A DNA stretch of 64,000 bases, taken from contig NZ_FMHV01000002.1 in NCBI RefSeq assembly GCF_900091465.1, positions 2,232,001-2,296,000 of the forward strand. Direction: 5' to 3'. Position numbers and translations under genes: made by a program. Source of the DNA: Micromonospora rhizosphaerae (GTDB lineage: Bacteria > Actinomycetota > Actinomycetes > Mycobacteriales > Micromonosporaceae). The notes beneath the pieces are model-generated. The model did not search any database, was not told where the DNA came from, and worked only from the letters and a program-made list of their open reading frames with translations. Each line of letters opens with the position of its first letter. Within the stretch, counting starts at the first letter, position 1. Shown in pieces: positions 1-10,383 of this stretch.

Positions 1-1
1 C

Positions 2-226
2 TTCGCCGGCCAACTCGACGTGATCCTCCAGTCGGTCGCCCAGGTCGGCGAGGTCGCCGCGGCGGACATCCCGCCGACCTCCCACTCGGTACCGCTGACC
101 AACGTCCTCCGGGAGGACGTGGTGACGCCGTGCCTGACCCCCGAGGAGGCGCTGTCGGGTGCGCCCGACGCCGAGGAGCAGCGGTTCCGCGTACCGCGGA
201 TCCTGGACGAGGATGTGGCTTCATGA
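2..226 (+). CDS. gatC: GatC, Asp/Glu-tRNA amidotransferase subunit C (5' partial)
   Basis: About 74 C-terminal residues are visible; the start lies off the left edge (the family is roughly 95-100 aa). GatC is the small scaffold of the GatCAB amidotransferase, which converts misacylated Glu-tRNA(Gln), and often Asp-tRNA(Asn), to the amide form. The tail [13 protein letters not shown] followed by a conserved proline-rich end is typical of GatC. The stop overlaps the gatA start in an ATGA junction (223-226), so the two are translationally coupled. Identity is secure from sequence and gene order. Confidence 0.93.
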   Translation, partial: FAGQLDVILQSVAQVGEVAAADIPPTSHSVPLTNVLREDVVTPCLTPEEALSGAPDAEEQRFRVPRILDEDVAS

Positions 227-1698
227 GCGACCTGACCAAGCTCAGCGCGGCGGAGATCGCCGGGCTCGTGGCCGGTGGAGAGACCTCGGCCGTCGAGGTG
301 ACGCAGGCCCACCTGGACCGGATCGCCGCGGTCGAGGACCGGGTGCACGCCTTCCTGCACGTCGACACCGAGGGCGCGCTGGCCGCCGCCCGTGCGCTGG
401 ACGAGCGCCGGGCCGCCGGCGCGGAGTTGGGCCCGCTGGCCGGCGTGCCGGTCGCGGTCAAGGACGTGCTCACCACCAAGGGCGTGCCGACCACCGTAGG
501 GTCGAAGATCCTGGAGGGCTGGCGCCCGCCGTACGACTCGACGATCGTGCAGCGGCTGCGCGACGCCGGCACGGTGATGCTCGGCAAGACCAACATGGAC
601 GAGTTCGCCATGGGCTCCTCCACCGAATACTCCGCGTACGGGCCGACTCACAACCCGTGGGACCTGAGTCGGATCCCGGGCGGCTCGGGTGGTGGCAGCG
701 CGGCCGCGCTGGCCGCGTACGAGGCGCCGCTGGCGATCGGCTCGGACACCGGCGGGTCGATCCGCCAGCCCGGCGCGGTCACCGGCACCGTCGGCGCGAA
801 GCCCACCTACGGCGGCACCTCCCGGTACGGCCTGGTGGCGTTCTCCTCGTCGCTGGACACCCCCGGCCCGTGCGCCCGTACGGTGCTGGACGCCGCGCTG
901 CTGCACCAGGTGATCGGCGGCCACGACCCACGCGACTCCACCTCGATCCCGCAGCCGGTGCCGGACGTGGTGGGCGCCGCGAGGCTGGGCGCGACCGGCG
1001 ACCTGACCGGGGTGAAGCTCGGTGTGGTGACCGAGTTCACCGGCGAGGGCGCGGAGCCGGGCGTGATGGCCGCGTTCCGCGAGTCGGTGGAGGCGCTGGC
1101 GAAGCTGGGCGCCGAGATCGTCGAGATCTCCTGCCCGCACTTCAAGTACGCCCTGCCGGCCTACTACCTGATCGCGCCGAGCGAGTGCTCCTCCAACCTG
1201 GCCCGCTTCGACGGGGTCCGGTTCGGCCTGCGGGTCGGCGACGACGGCAACCGGTCGCTGGAGGAGGTCATGTCGCTGACCCGGGAGGCCGGCTTCGGCC
1301 CCGAGGTCAAGCGGCGCATCATGATCGGCACGTACGCGCTCTCCTCGGGCTACTACGACGCCTACTACGGGCAGGCGCAGAAGGTCCGTACGCTGATCAC
1401 CCGGGACTTCACCTCGGCGTTCGAGCAGGTGGACGCGCTGATCTCGCCGACCACGCCGTTCGTGGCCTTCCCGATCGGGGCGCGCACCGCCGACCCGTAC
1501 CAGATGTATCTGGCCGACCTGTTCACCATCCCGACCAACCTGTACGGCGGACCGGCGATCTCGGTGCCGTGCGGGCTCTCCGACGGGCTCCCGGTCGGCC
1601 TGCAGATCATGGCCCCGACGATGGCCGACGACCGGATGTACCGGGTCGCCGCCGCGCTGGAGTCCACGGTCGGCACGTTCACCCCACCGGCACTGTGA
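223..1698 (+). CDS. gatA: GatA, Glu-tRNA(Gln) amidotransferase catalytic subunit A
   Basis: A 491-aa amidase-signature protein. It hydrolyses glutamine and channels ammonia to GatB for amidation of Glu-tRNA(Gln). The Ser-cisSer-Lys triad is readable as Lys80 (VAVKDV), Ser155 in the glycine/serine-rich [11 protein letters not shown] segment, and Ser179 (DTGGSI). I chose ATG 223, which overlaps the gatC stop; a longer in-frame reading from 130 would run deep into gatC and is not credible. gatB follows after 13 nt, so gatCAB is one operon. Length is normal for the family. Confidence 0.97.
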   Translation: MSDLTKLSAAEIAGLVAGGETSAVEVTQAHLDRIAAVEDRVHAFLHVDTEGALAAARALDERRAAGAELGPLAGVPVAVKDVLTTKGVPTTVGSKILEGWRPPYDSTIVQRLRDAGTVMLGKTNMDEFAMGSSTEYSAYGPTHNPWDLSRIPGGSGGGSAAALAAYEAPLAIGSDTGGSIRQPGAVTGTVGAKPTYGGTSRYGLVAFSSSLDTPGPCARTVLDAALLHQVIGGHDPRDSTSIPQPVPDVVGAARLGATGDLTGVKLGVVTEFTGEGAEPGVMAAFRESVEALAKLGAEIVEISCPHFKYALPAYYLIAPSECSSNLARFDGVRFGLRVGDDGNRSLEEVMSLTREAGFGPEVKRRIMIGTYALSSGYYDAYYGQAQKVRTLITRDFTSAFEQVDALISPTTPFVAFPIGARTADPYQMYLADLFTIPTNLYGGPAISVPCGLSDGLPVGLQIMAPTMADDRMYRVAAALESTVGTFTPPAL

Positions 1699-1711
1699 GG
1701 CAGGAGCACCG

Positions 1712-3211
1712 ATGACGACGACACTGCCCGCGTACGACGAGGTTGTCGCGCGCTACGAACCGGTGATCGGTCTGGAGACGCACGTCGAGCTGGGCACGAA
1801 GACCAAGATGTTCTGCGGCTGCCCGACCGACTTCGGCGGCGAGCCGAACACCCGGGTCTGCCCGGTCTGCCTGGGCCTGCCCGGCTCGCTGCCGGTGGCC
1901 AACAAGGCGGCCATCGAGGCGACGATCCGGATCGGCCTGGCGTTGAACTGCTCGATCGCCGAGTGGTGCCGGTTCGCCCGGAAGAACTACTTCTACCCGG
2001 ACATGCCGAAGAACTTCCAGATCAGCCAGTACGACGAGCCGCTCTGCGTCGACGGCTACCTGGACGTCGAGGTCAACGGCGAGCTGGTCCGGATCGGCAT
2101 CGAGCGGGTGCACCTGGAGGAGGACACCGGCAAGACGCTGCACGTCGGTGGCGCCACTGGCCGCATCCACGGGGCGACCGAGTCGCTGGTCGACTACAAC
2201 CGGGCCGGCATCCCGCTGGTGGAGATCGTCACCAAGCCGGTCCCCGGCACCGGCGCGATGGCGCCGGAGGTGGCCCGGGCGTACGTCACCGAGCTGCGCG
2301 ACGTGATCCGCTCGCTCGGCGTCTCCGACGTCCGGATGGAGGAGGGCTCGCTGCGCTGCGACGTCAACACGTCGCTGAACCTGCCCGGCCAGGAGTGGGG
2401 CACCCGCACCGAGACCAAGAACGTCAACTCGCTGCGCTCGGTCGAGCGGGCGGTCCGCTCGGAGATGCTGCGCCAGGCGTCGGTGCTCGACGCCGGCGGG
2501 AAGATCACCCAGGAGACCCGGCACTTCCACGAGGACACCGGCGACACCACCCCCGGCCGGTCCAAGGAGACCGCCACCGACTACCGGTACTTTCCGGAGC
2601 CGGACCTGGTGCCGCTCGCGCCGGACCCGGCCTGGGTGGCTGAGCTGAAGGCCGCCCTGCCGGAGCTGCCCCGGCTGCACCGCCGCCGGCTGCAGGAGCA
2701 GTGGGGCCTGTCCGACCTGGACATGCAGTCGGTGCTGAACGCCGGCGCGGTCGAGCTGATCGAGCAGACCGTGGCCGCCGGCGCCACCCCGGCCGCCGCG
2801 CGCAAGTGGTGGCTGGGCGAGCTGTCCCGGCGGGCCAACGAGACCGGCGTGGAGCTGGCCGACGTCGGGGCCACCCCGGAGCAGGTCGCCGAGCTGCAGG
2901 GCCTGGTCGACGCCGGCAAGCTCAACGACAAGCTGGCCCGGACCGTGCTGGAGGGCGTGGTGGCCGGCGAGGGCTCGCCGACCGAGATCATGACCAACCG
3001 CAACCTGGAGGTCGTCTCCGACACCGGCGCGCTCACCGCCGCCGTGGACGAGGCGATCGCCGCCAACCCGGACGTCGCGGACAAGGTCCGCAGCGGCAAG
3101 GTCGCCGCGGCCGGCGCGCTGGTCGGCGCGGTCATGAAGGCCACCCGCGGCCAGGCCGACGCCAAGACCGTCCGCGAGCTGATCCTGGAGCGCCTCGGCG
3201 CCCAGGGCTGA
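1712..3211 (+). CDS. gatB: GatB, Glu-tRNA(Gln) amidotransferase subunit B
   Basis: A 499-aa GatB, the kinase/transamidase subunit that activates the misacylated glutamate with ATP and receives ammonia from GatA. Visible landmarks are [13 protein letters not shown] at the N-terminus, a cysteine cluster (FCGCP, CPVCLG) of the zinc site, and the helical YqeY-like tail ending in a GAQG-like C-terminus. GAGGCAGGAG upstream of ATG 1712 is a good ribosome-binding site. It is the last gene of gatCAB and is followed by an intrinsic terminator. A tRNA-Gln gene lies further along the window (42342-42413). Confidence 0.97.
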   Translation: MTTTLPAYDEVVARYEPVIGLETHVELGTKTKMFCGCPTDFGGEPNTRVCPVCLGLPGSLPVANKAAIEATIRIGLALNCSIAEWCRFARKNYFYPDMPKNFQISQYDEPLCVDGYLDVEVNGELVRIGIERVHLEEDTGKTLHVGGATGRIHGATESLVDYNRAGIPLVEIVTKPVPGTGAMAPEVARAYVTELRDVIRSLGVSDVRMEEGSLRCDVNTSLNLPGQEWGTRTETKNVNSLRSVERAVRSEMLRQASVLDAGGKITQETRHFHEDTGDTTPGRSKETATDYRYFPEPDLVPLAPDPAWVAELKAALPELPRLHRRRLQEQWGLSDLDMQSVLNAGAVELIEQTVAAGATPAAARKWWLGELSRRANETGVELADVGATPEQVAELQGLVDAGKLNDKLARTVLEGVVAGEGSPTEIMTNRNLEVVSDTGALTAAVDEAIAANPDVADKVRSGKVAAAGALVGAVMKATRGQADAKTVRELILERLGAQG

Positions 3212-3219
3212 GTCCCACC

Positions 3220-3261
3220 GGGAAGGCCGCCGTCCGACCGGCGGCGGCCTTCCCGCTTTTT
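3220..3261 (+). terminator. Rho-independent terminator after gatB
   Basis: A perfect 12-bp stem (3220-3231 with 3243-3254), an 11-nt loop and a run of five T (3257-3261), starting 9 nt after the gatB stop. It is one of the few terminators here with a classical U-tract. Confidence 0.9.
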
Positions 3262-3325
3262 CGAGTACGCGGCAACCCCGCACCCCTCGCGAGGGCGTCA
3301 ACGGCGACGCCCGGATGGAGCCACC

Positions 3326-5692
3326 GTGAACGACCGTCCCCACCACGACCTCGAGGTTCTCGACGAGATCCAGCGGCGGGTGCTCTGGCTCGCCACCCGG
3401 ATCGTGGACGCGGCCAACCACGACCGGAACACCGGCGACGGGGTGAAGGTCGGCGGGCACCAGGCGTCCAGCGCCTCGCTGGTCACCGCGATGACCGCGC
3501 TCTGGTTCGCCCACCTGAACGCCGAGGACCGGGTCGCGGTCAAGCCGCACGCCTCGCCGGTCTTCCACGCCATCCAGTACCTGCTCGGCAACCTGGACCG
3601 GTCGTACCTGCCGAAGCTGCGGGCCCGCGGCGGGCTCCAGTCGTACCCGTCGCGGACCAAGGACCCGGACGGGGTGGACTTCTCCACCGGCTCCGTCGGC
3701 CTCGGCGCGGCCGCGCCGCTCTTCGCCGCCGTCACCCGCCGCTACGTCGACGCGCACTTCGGCGCGCGTCCGCACGCCCGGTTCATCGCGCTGATCGGCG
3801 ACGCCGAGCTGGACGAGGGGAACATCTGGGAGGCGGTCGCCGACCCGGCCACCACTGGCCTGGGCAACGTGATGTGGCTGGTCGACTTCAACCGACAGTC
3901 GCTGGACCGGGTCGTCCCGGGCGTGCGGATCAACCAGTGGCGCGGCCAGTTCGAGGCCGCCGGCTGGCACGTGGTCGAGGTCAAGTACGGCCGCAAGCTC
4001 GCCGAGGCGTACGCCCGGCCGGGCGGAGCGGCGCTACGCGACTGGATCGACCTGATGCCGAACGAGCAGTACCAGTCGCTGTTCGGGCTGACCGGGCCGG
4101 CGCTGCGCAAGCAGTTCCTCGACGGCGCGCCGGCCGGGATCGAGGAGTTCATCGCCGACATCCCCGACGACGAGCTGGGCCCGCTGGTGACCGACCTGGG
4201 CGGGCACGATCTTCAGGCGTTGCTCGACGCGTACGCCGAGTGCGACGCGGTGACCGACCGGCCCAGCGTGGTCTTCGCGTACACGGTCAAGGGGTGGGGG
4301 CTGCCGATCGCCGGCAACCCGCGCAACCACTCGGCGCTGCTCACCACCGAGCAGGTCGACGCCCTGCGCGCCGCGCACGGCCTGACCCGGGAGACCGAGT
4401 GGGACCGCCTCGACCCGGCGTCCCCGGCCGGCATCCGGGCCGGCGAGCGTCGGGAGGCGCTGTCCCGCCCGCCCCGCGAGCGGGCGCTGGGGGTCGCCGT
4501 CCCGGAGACCACCAAGGTACGCGCGAACAAGCCCATCTCGACGCAGGAGGTCTTCGGCCGGGTGCTGGTGGACCTGGCCCGGGACGAGCGGGTGGCGCCC
4601 TACCTGGTCACCACCGCGCCGGACGTGGCCACCTCGACCAACCTCGCCGGCTTCATCAACAAGACCGGTGTCTTCGCCCCCACCGAGCAGCGCTCCTGGT
4701 CCGAGGACCGGATGCTGCGCTGGACGGAGAGCCCCGCCGGCCAGCACATCGAGCTGGGCATCTCGGAGATGAACCTGTTCCTGCTGCTCGGCCAGCTCGG
4801 CCTGTCGTGGGACCTGTCGGGGCAGCCGCTGCTGCCGGTCGGCACGGTCTACGACCCGTTCGTGCTGCGCGGGCTCGACGCCTTCCTCTACGGCACCTAC
4901 TCCGGCTCCCGCTTCGTGGTCGCCGGCACCCCGTCCGGCATCACCCTGGCCCCCGAGGGCGGCGCCCACCAGTCCACCATCACCGCCTCGGTGGGGCTGG
5001 AACTGCCCGGCGTCACCTTCATCGAGCCGGCGTACGCGGCCAGCCTGGACTGGCTGCTCTGCGACGCGCTCGGGCAGATCGCCGGCGGATCGGCGCTGGC
5101 CGCCACCGCGGCACCGGCCGAGGACGGGGCCTACTACTTCCGGCTCAGCACCCGCCCGATCGACCAGGCGCCCTTCGAGGCGGCCCGGGCCCGGATCGGC
5201 GACGCGGTGCTGCGGCGGCAGGTGGTCGCCGGGGCGTACCGGCTGGTGGACGCGCACGAGGCGCATCCACACCTGGCCGACGCCCCGGTCGTGCAGCTGG
5301 CCGCCTCCGGCGCGGTGCTGCCGGAGGTGCTGGCGGCGGCGGCCGAGTTGGCGGAGGAGGGGGTGGCCGCGCACGTCGTGGACGTCACCTCGCTCGACCG
5401 GCTCTACCGGGCCTGGCAGCGCACGCTGCGCCAGGGCGTCCGCACGGCGACGGTGCCGAGCGTGCCGGGCGCGCTGCGGTCGGCCTTCGCGGACCGGGTT
5501 CCGGTGGTGACCGTGCACGATGCTGCCTCGCACGCGATGGCCTGGCTCGGCTCGGCCCTCGGCGCCCCGGCGGTCCCGCTCGGCGTGGACGAGTTCGGCC
5601 AGTCCGGCAGCGTCCAGGAGCTGTACGAGCTGCACGACCTGCTCCCGGGCAGCATCGTCAACGCCGCCCTGGCGGCCCTGTCGCTGCGCTGA
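3326..5692 (+). CDS. Pyruvate-dehydrogenase E1-like (AceE/transketolase-like) ThDP enzyme
   Basis: A 788-aa homolog of homodimeric pyruvate dehydrogenase E1 (AceE), a thiamine-diphosphate alpha-ketoacid dehydrogenase. The N-terminal ThDP domain has GGHQASSAS (the catalytic-His region of AceE) and GDAELDEGNIWEA followed by VDFNRQSLD, the metal/ThDP-binding fold. The middle Pyr domain carries ELGISEMN with the activating Glu. A transketolase-type C-terminal domain follows. It is about 100 aa shorter than E. coli AceE. GTG 3326 follows GGAG. No E2/E3 genes are adjacent, so the true substrate and partner are open; some annotations call this family transketolase-like. Confidence 0.8.
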   Translation: MNDRPHHDLEVLDEIQRRVLWLATRIVDAANHDRNTGDGVKVGGHQASSASLVTAMTALWFAHLNAEDRVAVKPHASPVFHAIQYLLGNLDRSYLPKLRARGGLQSYPSRTKDPDGVDFSTGSVGLGAAAPLFAAVTRRYVDAHFGARPHARFIALIGDAELDEGNIWEAVADPATTGLGNVMWLVDFNRQSLDRVVPGVRINQWRGQFEAAGWHVVEVKYGRKLAEAYARPGGAALRDWIDLMPNEQYQSLFGLTGPALRKQFLDGAPAGIEEFIADIPDDELGPLVTDLGGHDLQALLDAYAECDAVTDRPSVVFAYTVKGWGLPIAGNPRNHSALLTTEQVDALRAAHGLTRETEWDRLDPASPAGIRAGERREALSRPPRERALGVAVPETTKVRANKPISTQEVFGRVLVDLARDERVAPYLVTTAPDVATSTNLAGFINKTGVFAPTEQRSWSEDRMLRWTESPAGQHIELGISEMNLFLLLGQLGLSWDLSGQPLLPVGTVYDPFVLRGLDAFLYGTYSGSRFVVAGTPSGITLAPEGGAHQSTITASVGLELPGVTFIEPAYAASLDWLLCDALGQIAGGSALAATAAPAEDGAYYFRLSTRPIDQAPFEAARARIGDAVLRRQVVAGAYRLVDAHEAHPHLADAPVVQLAASGAVLPEVLAAAAELAEEGVAAHVVDVTSLDRLYRAWQRTLRQGVRTATVPSVPGALRSAFADRVPVVTVHDAASHAMAWLGSALGAPAVPLGVDEFGQSGSVQELYELHDLLPGSIVNAALAALSLR

Positions 5693-5699
5693 GCGCCCA

Positions 5700-5724
5700 C
5701 CCCGCCCCTCTGTGACGGGCGGGG
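5700..5724. terminator. GC-rich hairpin after the AceE-like gene
   Basis: CCCCGCCC (5700-5707) pairs with GGGCGGGG (5717-5724) eight bases after the stop. There is no U-run. It is probably a terminator of the convergent pair (AceE-like + and metallophosphoesterase -). Confidence 0.5.
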
Positions 5725-5779
5725 CGCGATCGCTTCCGGTGTGCCGGGCGGTGGCCGCCGCCGGCGCGCCGGCCACCGG

Positions 5780-5800
5780 CCCGGTCACTCTTGGTGACCG
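5780..5800. terminator. Second hairpin in the convergent gap
   Basis: CCGGTCAC (5780-5787) pairs with GTGACCGG (5793-5800). Together with the previous hairpin it fills the 220-bp gap between two converging genes. Nothing protein-coding is convincing in this gap. Confidence 0.4.
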
Positions 5801-5912
5801 GCGGTCATGCTTATGCCGCGTCCTGGCGGGTCGCCCCTCGTTGTCCGCGCCAGCCCAACGCCGCCCGGCTGGCCGGCCCCGAGCAGCCGGCCAACTCGGA
5901 CCGGGGCGCGGG

Positions 5913-7511
5913 TCAGCGGGTGGGTGTCGGGGTGACCGGCCCGGGCCCGACGGTGGGAGTGGGGGTGACCGGCACCTGTTCCCCTCTGGCCGGTTCCTTG
6001 ATCACGTGCCGCTCCAGGTTGACCTGCGACTGGCCGGTGCCGCCGACCGTGATGTCGTCGTACGCCTGGAGCAGCTTCTGCCGGTCGAAGTAGAGCACCG
6101 ACATCGACAGCGGAGTGGGTTTCTCGCCCTCCAGGCCGCGTAGCCCGGCGCCGCCCGTGGAGCCCTCCACCATGAGCTGCGTGGGCTGCTGCCCGGGCAG
6201 CTGCGGCAGCTTCGACACCTGCCGGGCGTGGGTGTGCCCGGCGAGCACCAGCGGGCAGGTGCCGGAGAGCGGGCCGGCCGAGGCGGGGTCGTGCACCAGC
6301 GCGATGCTCACCTTCTGCGGCGAGTTCCGTACGGTCATGGCGAGCTGTTCGCCGGCCCCGATGACCCGCTCGGCGACCTGCTTGGTGAGCCCGCTGCCGG
6401 CCGGCGAGGTGTTCTTGTCCGGCGTGAACCGCGGGTCCCCGATCCCGGCGATGGTCAGCCCGGCCACGGTGGTGGTCGTGTTGTCCAGCACGATCGCGTT
6501 CGGCTGCCGGGCCACCGCCGCCGCCGTCCTGCCCGAGTCGTGGTTGCCCCGGACGTAGACGTACGGCTTCTTGAGCAGCGCGATCGAGCCCACGAAGGAC
6601 GCCTCCGGCTCGCTGCCCCAGTCAGTGATGTCCCCGGTGTCGATCACCACGTCGATGTCGAACTGATCCACCACGGTCTGGATCAGCGACCACCCGGTCG
6701 GGTTGAGGTGCATGTCGGAGACGTGCAGCACCCGGGTGGTGCCGGGCGCCGGCGCGTAGACCGGCAGCGCCGAGACGGTGGTGTAGAGCTTGCTGACGTT
6801 GCCGACCAGCCGCTGGAGCTGCTCGGCGTACCTGCTGTAGTCGTTGGCGATCCGGCGCGCGTCGCCGACGATCGCCGGGGCGTTGACCAGCAGCCCCTCG
6901 TAGCGGGGCTCCTCGATCGCCTGCGGGCGCAGGGTGGCGGCGGACAGCCCGAGACTGCCGCCGGCGACCGCCAGCGCCAGCCCGCCGGACCAGGCCGTCC
7001 GGCGGACGTCGCGGAACACCAGCGCGGCCAGCAGCAGGGTGGCCAGCACGGCGCAGGCCAGCGTACGCACGCCGAGGCGCATAACTCCGGCGCGGACGTC
7101 CTCGACGGCCGACTGGCTGGCCCGGCTGATGCTCGCCGGATCGTTGATGAGCGCCTGGGTACGCCGCTGGTCCAGCGCCCCCAGCTCCACGGTGAGGTGG
7201 GTGGGCCCGTCGTGGCTGTCCAGCTGCAGCGCGCCCAGCGGCGGGACGTCGACGGTGGTGCCGCCGGTGAGGGCCGGGGTCAGGTTCAGCTCGGCGCGGA
7301 ACGGGCCGATATCGGTACCGACGTGACCGCCGGCGTAGGTGCCGATGACCACCCCGGCCAGGGCGACCGCGAGGACGGCCAGCACCATCCCGGACCGCCG
7401 CAGCCAGCTGGTCCGGCCCGGGCGTAGCCGGGGCATCCAGCGTCGGGTGCGCCCGGTCGCCGGGGTGGTCTCGTCCCCGGTCCTCCGCTGCTCGTTCTCC
7501 TGGCCGTCCAT
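5913..7511 (-). CDS. Membrane-anchored metallophosphoesterase
   Basis: A 532-aa protein with a charged cytoplasmic N-terminus, a transmembrane segment at about 40-60, further hydrophobic stretches before residue 200, then a calcineurin-like phosphoesterase domain. The metal-ligand blocks are all present in order: LHVSDMHLNP (DxH), DTGDITDWGS (GDxxD-type), VRGNHDS (GNHD), a His in ALVHDP, and LAGHTHARQ (GHTH). The C-terminus is Pro/Thr-rich. The substrate is unknown. It is convergent with the AceE-like gene and 99 bp from the next minus-strand gene. Confidence 0.88.
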   Translation of the reverse strand: MDGQENEQRRTGDETTPATGRTRRWMPRLRPGRTSWLRRSGMVLAVLAVALAGVVIGTYAGGHVGTDIGPFRAELNLTPALTGGTTVDVPPLGALQLDSHDGPTHLTVELGALDQRRTQALINDPASISRASQSAVEDVRAGVMRLGVRTLACAVLATLLLAALVFRDVRRTAWSGGLALAVAGGSLGLSAATLRPQAIEEPRYEGLLVNAPAIVGDARRIANDYSRYAEQLQRLVGNVSKLYTTVSALPVYAPAPGTTRVLHVSDMHLNPTGWSLIQTVVDQFDIDVVIDTGDITDWGSEPEASFVGSIALLKKPYVYVRGNHDSGRTAAAVARQPNAIVLDNTTTTVAGLTIAGIGDPRFTPDKNTSPAGSGLTKQVAERVIGAGEQLAMTVRNSPQKVSIALVHDPASAGPLSGTCPLVLAGHTHARQVSKLPQLPGQQPTQLMVEGSTGGAGLRGLEGEKPTPLSMSVLYFDRQKLLQAYDDITVGGTGQSQVNLERHVIKEPARGEQVPVTPTPTVGPGPVTPTPTR

Positions 7512-7610
7512 GCTGAAATTCTGACCTGCCCGCTGAAGATCTTGTTAAACCCGACGGAAGCCCGCGCGTTCTCCACCGGTCCGGTCGGCGTGTCGGCCGC
7601 CTCGACCGGG

Positions 7611-8786
7611 TCAGCTGCGTCCGGCCCCGCCGTCGGCGAAGACCAGCCGCAGGATCCGGTCGTCCTCCGGCGCCGGTTTACCCCGGCCGTCCCGGTTGGA
7701 GGTGGTGACCCAGATCGAGCCGTCCGGGGCGGCCACCGCGGCCCGCAGCCGGCCGTACCTGCCGTTCAGCAGCTCGCGGGGCTGACCGAGCACCGTGCCC
7801 TTGTCGGTCAGCTCAACCAGCCAGAGCCGCTCGCCGCGCAGGCACGCGGTGATCAGCAGCCGCTGCACCGAGGCCAGCCCGGAGCAGGAAGCCTCCGGGG
7901 TCCGCCACTGCACGATCGGGTCCACGTGCCGTCCGTCGTCGGCCCGTCCCTCGACCCGTGGCCAGCCGTAGTTGGCGCCCCTGGTGATCTGGTTGATCTC
8001 GTCCCAGGTGTTCTGGCCGAACTCGACGGCGTACATCCGCTTGGCGCCGTCCCAGCTGAAGCCCTGGACGTTGCGATGGCCCAACGACCAGACCGGGGAG
8101 CCGGGGAAGGGGTTGCCGGGCGCCGGTTTCCCGTCCCGGGTGAGCCGGAGGATCTTGCCGCCGAGGCTCTTCTGGTCCTGTGCCGTCGCCTGCCGCCCGG
8201 CGTCTCCAGTGCTGGCGTAGAGGTAGCCGTCCGGGCCGAAGCCCAGGCCGCCGCCATTGTGGTTGCCGGCGGCCGGGATGCCGGTGAGGATCGGGGTGGG
8301 CCGCTCGCCCAGCTGCAGCCGGGCGATCCGGTTGTCCTGCCTGGTCGTGTAGTAGACGAAGAGCGTGCGGTCCTTCGCATAGGACGGGGAGACCGCGATG
8401 CCGAGCAGCCCGCCCTCGCCGCCCGCCGCCACGTCGGGCACGGTCTGCACGACGGTGACGTTCAGTCCCTCGGGCCCCGACCCGGGGCCGACCTGAAGGA
8501 TCCGGCCGCTGTCCCGCTCGGTGACCAGCGCGCCGCCGTCGGGAAGGAAGGCGATGGCCCACGGCACGTCCAGCCCCTTGGCCAGCACCGTGGCCACCAC
8601 CTGCTGACCCGCACCGCCCGTGGTGGCGGTCGCGGACGGAGTCGGGAGGTTCGGCGGCTCGCCGGCCGGGTCGGGATCCGGCTCGCCGAAGGCGCAGCCG
8701 CCGCTGGCCAGCAGCAGCGCCGCGCAGGACGCCACGAGCGCCGCGCGGAGGCGGCCGGTGCGAGGGTACGGGGGACGGGCGCTCAC
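7611..8786 (-). CDS. PQQ-dependent sugar dehydrogenase-like lipoprotein
   Basis: A 391-aa secreted protein. The N-terminus has Arg/Pro residues, a hydrophobic core and a Cys after LLASGG, a lipoprotein-like signal with an imperfect lipobox. The mature part is a beta-propeller of the soluble glucose/aldose-sugar dehydrogenase family ([52 protein letters not shown]). It would oxidise sugars outside the membrane with PQQ, if PQQ is available. GTG 8786 was chosen because a -10-like TACGCT ends 7 nt upstream. The reading frame stays open far upstream, but that part overlaps the divergent dehydrogenase gene. Confidence 0.87.
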   Translation of the reverse strand: MSARPPYPRTGRLRAALVASCAALLLASGGCAFGEPDPDPAGEPPNLPTPSATATTGGAGQQVVATVLAKGLDVPWAIAFLPDGGALVTERDSGRILQVGPGSGPEGLNVTVVQTVPDVAAGGEGGLLGIAVSPSYAKDRTLFVYYTTRQDNRIARLQLGERPTPILTGIPAAGNHNGGGLGFGPDGYLYASTGDAGRQATAQDQKSLGGKILRLTRDGKPAPGNPFPGSPVWSLGHRNVQGFSWDGAKRMYAVEFGQNTWDEINQITRGANYGWPRVEGRADDGRHVDPIVQWRTPEASCSGLASVQRLLITACLRGERLWLVELTDKGTVLGQPRELLNGRYGRLRAAVAAPDGSIWVTTSNRDGRGKPAPEDDRILRLVFADGGAGRS

Positions 8787-8865
8787 CCGGCCCAGCGTAG
8801 TCCGGACGGGCGAGTGTCCGGGCGCGACGAACCGACCACCCGTCCGGCGGCTATCGTCGGCGGTC

Positions 8866-9792
8866 GTGAAGGTATGGATTCCGCACCGCGCCGGGCACGC
8901 CCTCCTCGGTGAGCTGCCGCCGGGCGTGACCGTGGAGCTGATGGAGGACCCCGCCCGGCTCCCCTCGCCCCCGGCCGACGTGCGGTTCTGGGTGCCGCCG
9001 TTCCTCGCCAAACCCGGTGCCACCGCGCTGCTGGCCGAGCTGCCCGACCTGGAGGTGGTGCAGCTGCTCTCCGCCGGGGCGGATGCCTGGGTGAGCCGGA
9101 TACCCGATGGGGTGACCCTCTGCGACGCGCGAGGCGTGCACGACTCGGCCACCGCCGAGTGGGCGGCCGCCGCGATCCTGTCCCAGCTGCGCGGCTTCGG
9201 ACCGCTGGCCCGGGCGCAGGCCCGTCGCGAGTGGGCGTACGACGAGGTGGCCCCGACCGACGAGCTGGCCGGCAAGCGGGTGCTGATCGTCGGGGCGGGC
9301 TCGATCGGCGCGGCCCTGCAGGCCCGACTGGCCCCGTTCGAGGTGACCTTCACACTGGTCGCCCGCACCGCCCGGCCCGCCGAAGGCGTGCACGGGGTGG
9401 ACGAGCTGCCCTCCCTGCTCCCGGAGGCGGACGTGGTGGTGCTGCTGGTGCCGCTGACCGAGCAGACCCGCGGTCTGGTGGACGAGAAGTTCCTCGCCGC
9501 GATGCCCGACGGCGCGCTGCTGGTCAACGCCGCCCGGGGCCCGGTAGCCAGGACGTCCGCGCTGGTCGCCGAGCTGACCTCCGGCCGGCTCCGGGCCGCG
9601 CTGGACGTCACCGACCCCGAGCCGCTGCCCGCCGACCATCCCCTGTGGGAGTTGCCGAACGTGCTGCTCACCCCGCACGTCGCCGGCTCGGTACGCGGCC
9701 TGCTGCCGCGGGCGTACCGGCTGGTGGGCGAGCAGGTGCGGCGGTTCGCGGCGGGGGAGCCGCTGGTGAACAGAGTGGTGGACGGCTACTGA
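8866..9792 (+). CDS. D-isomer specific 2-hydroxyacid dehydrogenase
   Basis: A 308-aa NAD(P)-dependent oxidoreductase that should reduce a 2-oxoacid to a D-2-hydroxyacid. The Rossmann motif is [10 protein letters not shown]. The catalytic set is present: Arg in NAARGP, Glu in the DVTDPEPLP block and His in LTPHVAG. GTG 8866 is preceded by TATCGT eight bases upstream, consistent with a leaderless mRNA, and it diverges from the sugar dehydrogenase across only 79 bp. The exact substrate (glyoxylate, hydroxypyruvate or another) cannot be read from sequence. Confidence 0.9.
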   Translation: MKVWIPHRAGHALLGELPPGVTVELMEDPARLPSPPADVRFWVPPFLAKPGATALLAELPDLEVVQLLSAGADAWVSRIPDGVTLCDARGVHDSATAEWAAAAILSQLRGFGPLARAQARREWAYDEVAPTDELAGKRVLIVGAGSIGAALQARLAPFEVTFTLVARTARPAEGVHGVDELPSLLPEADVVVLLVPLTEQTRGLVDEKFLAAMPDGALLVNAARGPVARTSALVAELTSGRLRAALDVTDPEPLPADHPLWELPNVLLTPHVAGSVRGLLPRAYRLVGEQVRRFAAGEPLVNRVVDGY

Positions 9793-9802
9793 CCAAGCGT
9801 GC

Positions 9803-10180
9803 TCAGCGGCTGCTCTCGGGGAGCTCCTGCCCGGTGGCGGAGATCAGCCGGGGCAGATCGGCGGCCCGGACGGCGGGCAGCACCAGCTGCTCGCCGTCGT
9901 CGAGCCGGACGACCGCCCGCCCACGCGGGTCGGCGGTCAGCTCGGCGACCCGGTCCCAGGTGATCCGGCGCTGCCCGGCGAGCGCCCGCAGCCGCAGCTC
10001 CCGCGGGTCGGCGTCGGTGCCCGACCGCCACGCCCAGACCAGGACGGCCAGCGGGATCAGCAGCACCCAGAGCAGCCACCAGCGGGCGGTGGCCAGCGGC
10101 AGGGCGCCGATGAACGCGACGATCGCGGCGACCACGATCGCCTGGTTGTGCCGGAAGCGGACGGTGTGGACGCGACTCAC
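9803..10180 (-). CDS. Small PH-domain membrane protein
   Basis: A 125-aa protein with two N-terminal hydrophobic helices (about 14-30 and 33-50) ending in WAWRSGTDAD, then a soluble part (LRLRALAGQRRITWDRV, RAVVRLDDGEQLVLPAVR) typical of actinobacterial bPH_6-type PH-domain proteins. Function is unknown. GTG 10180 follows a weak GATCAT -10 by six bases; GTG 10183 is an equally possible start. It converges with the hydroxyacid dehydrogenase, with 10 bp between the stops. Confidence 0.75.
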   Translation of the reverse strand: MSRVHTVRFRHNQAIVVAAIVAFIGALPLATARWWLLWVLLIPLAVLVWAWRSGTDADPRELRLRALAGQRRITWDRVAELTADPRGRAVVRLDDGEQLVLPAVRAADLPRLISATGQELPESSR

Positions 10181-10383
10181 CACCCGATGATCGCACCCCC
10201 GGCGCGGCCCCACTCCGCCCGGGGCGGTAACTGACCGGTCGCGTATGTGATGGGGGTCACCTCGCCGACCCCGTAACCGCCCGCGCCGGAAGTCGTTTCT
10301 TCGTCCGACCCGCACCTCCGGCTGACAGCCGCCCGTCGCTCCGCAACCGCACCGCCCCGTGTCCCCTCACGAAGGCGACCGCC

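Noticed and set aside
2701..5715. A 1,004-codon plus-strand frame across gatB and the AceE-like gene
   Set aside because: Arg/Gly/Pro-rich shadow in a wrong frame of two well-supported genes.
10184..10383. Possible riboswitch (c-di-GMP type) before the first GGDEF-EAL gene
   Set aside because: Only a short GGGGTC/GACCCC stem is visible; the conserved GEMM core sequences are absent.
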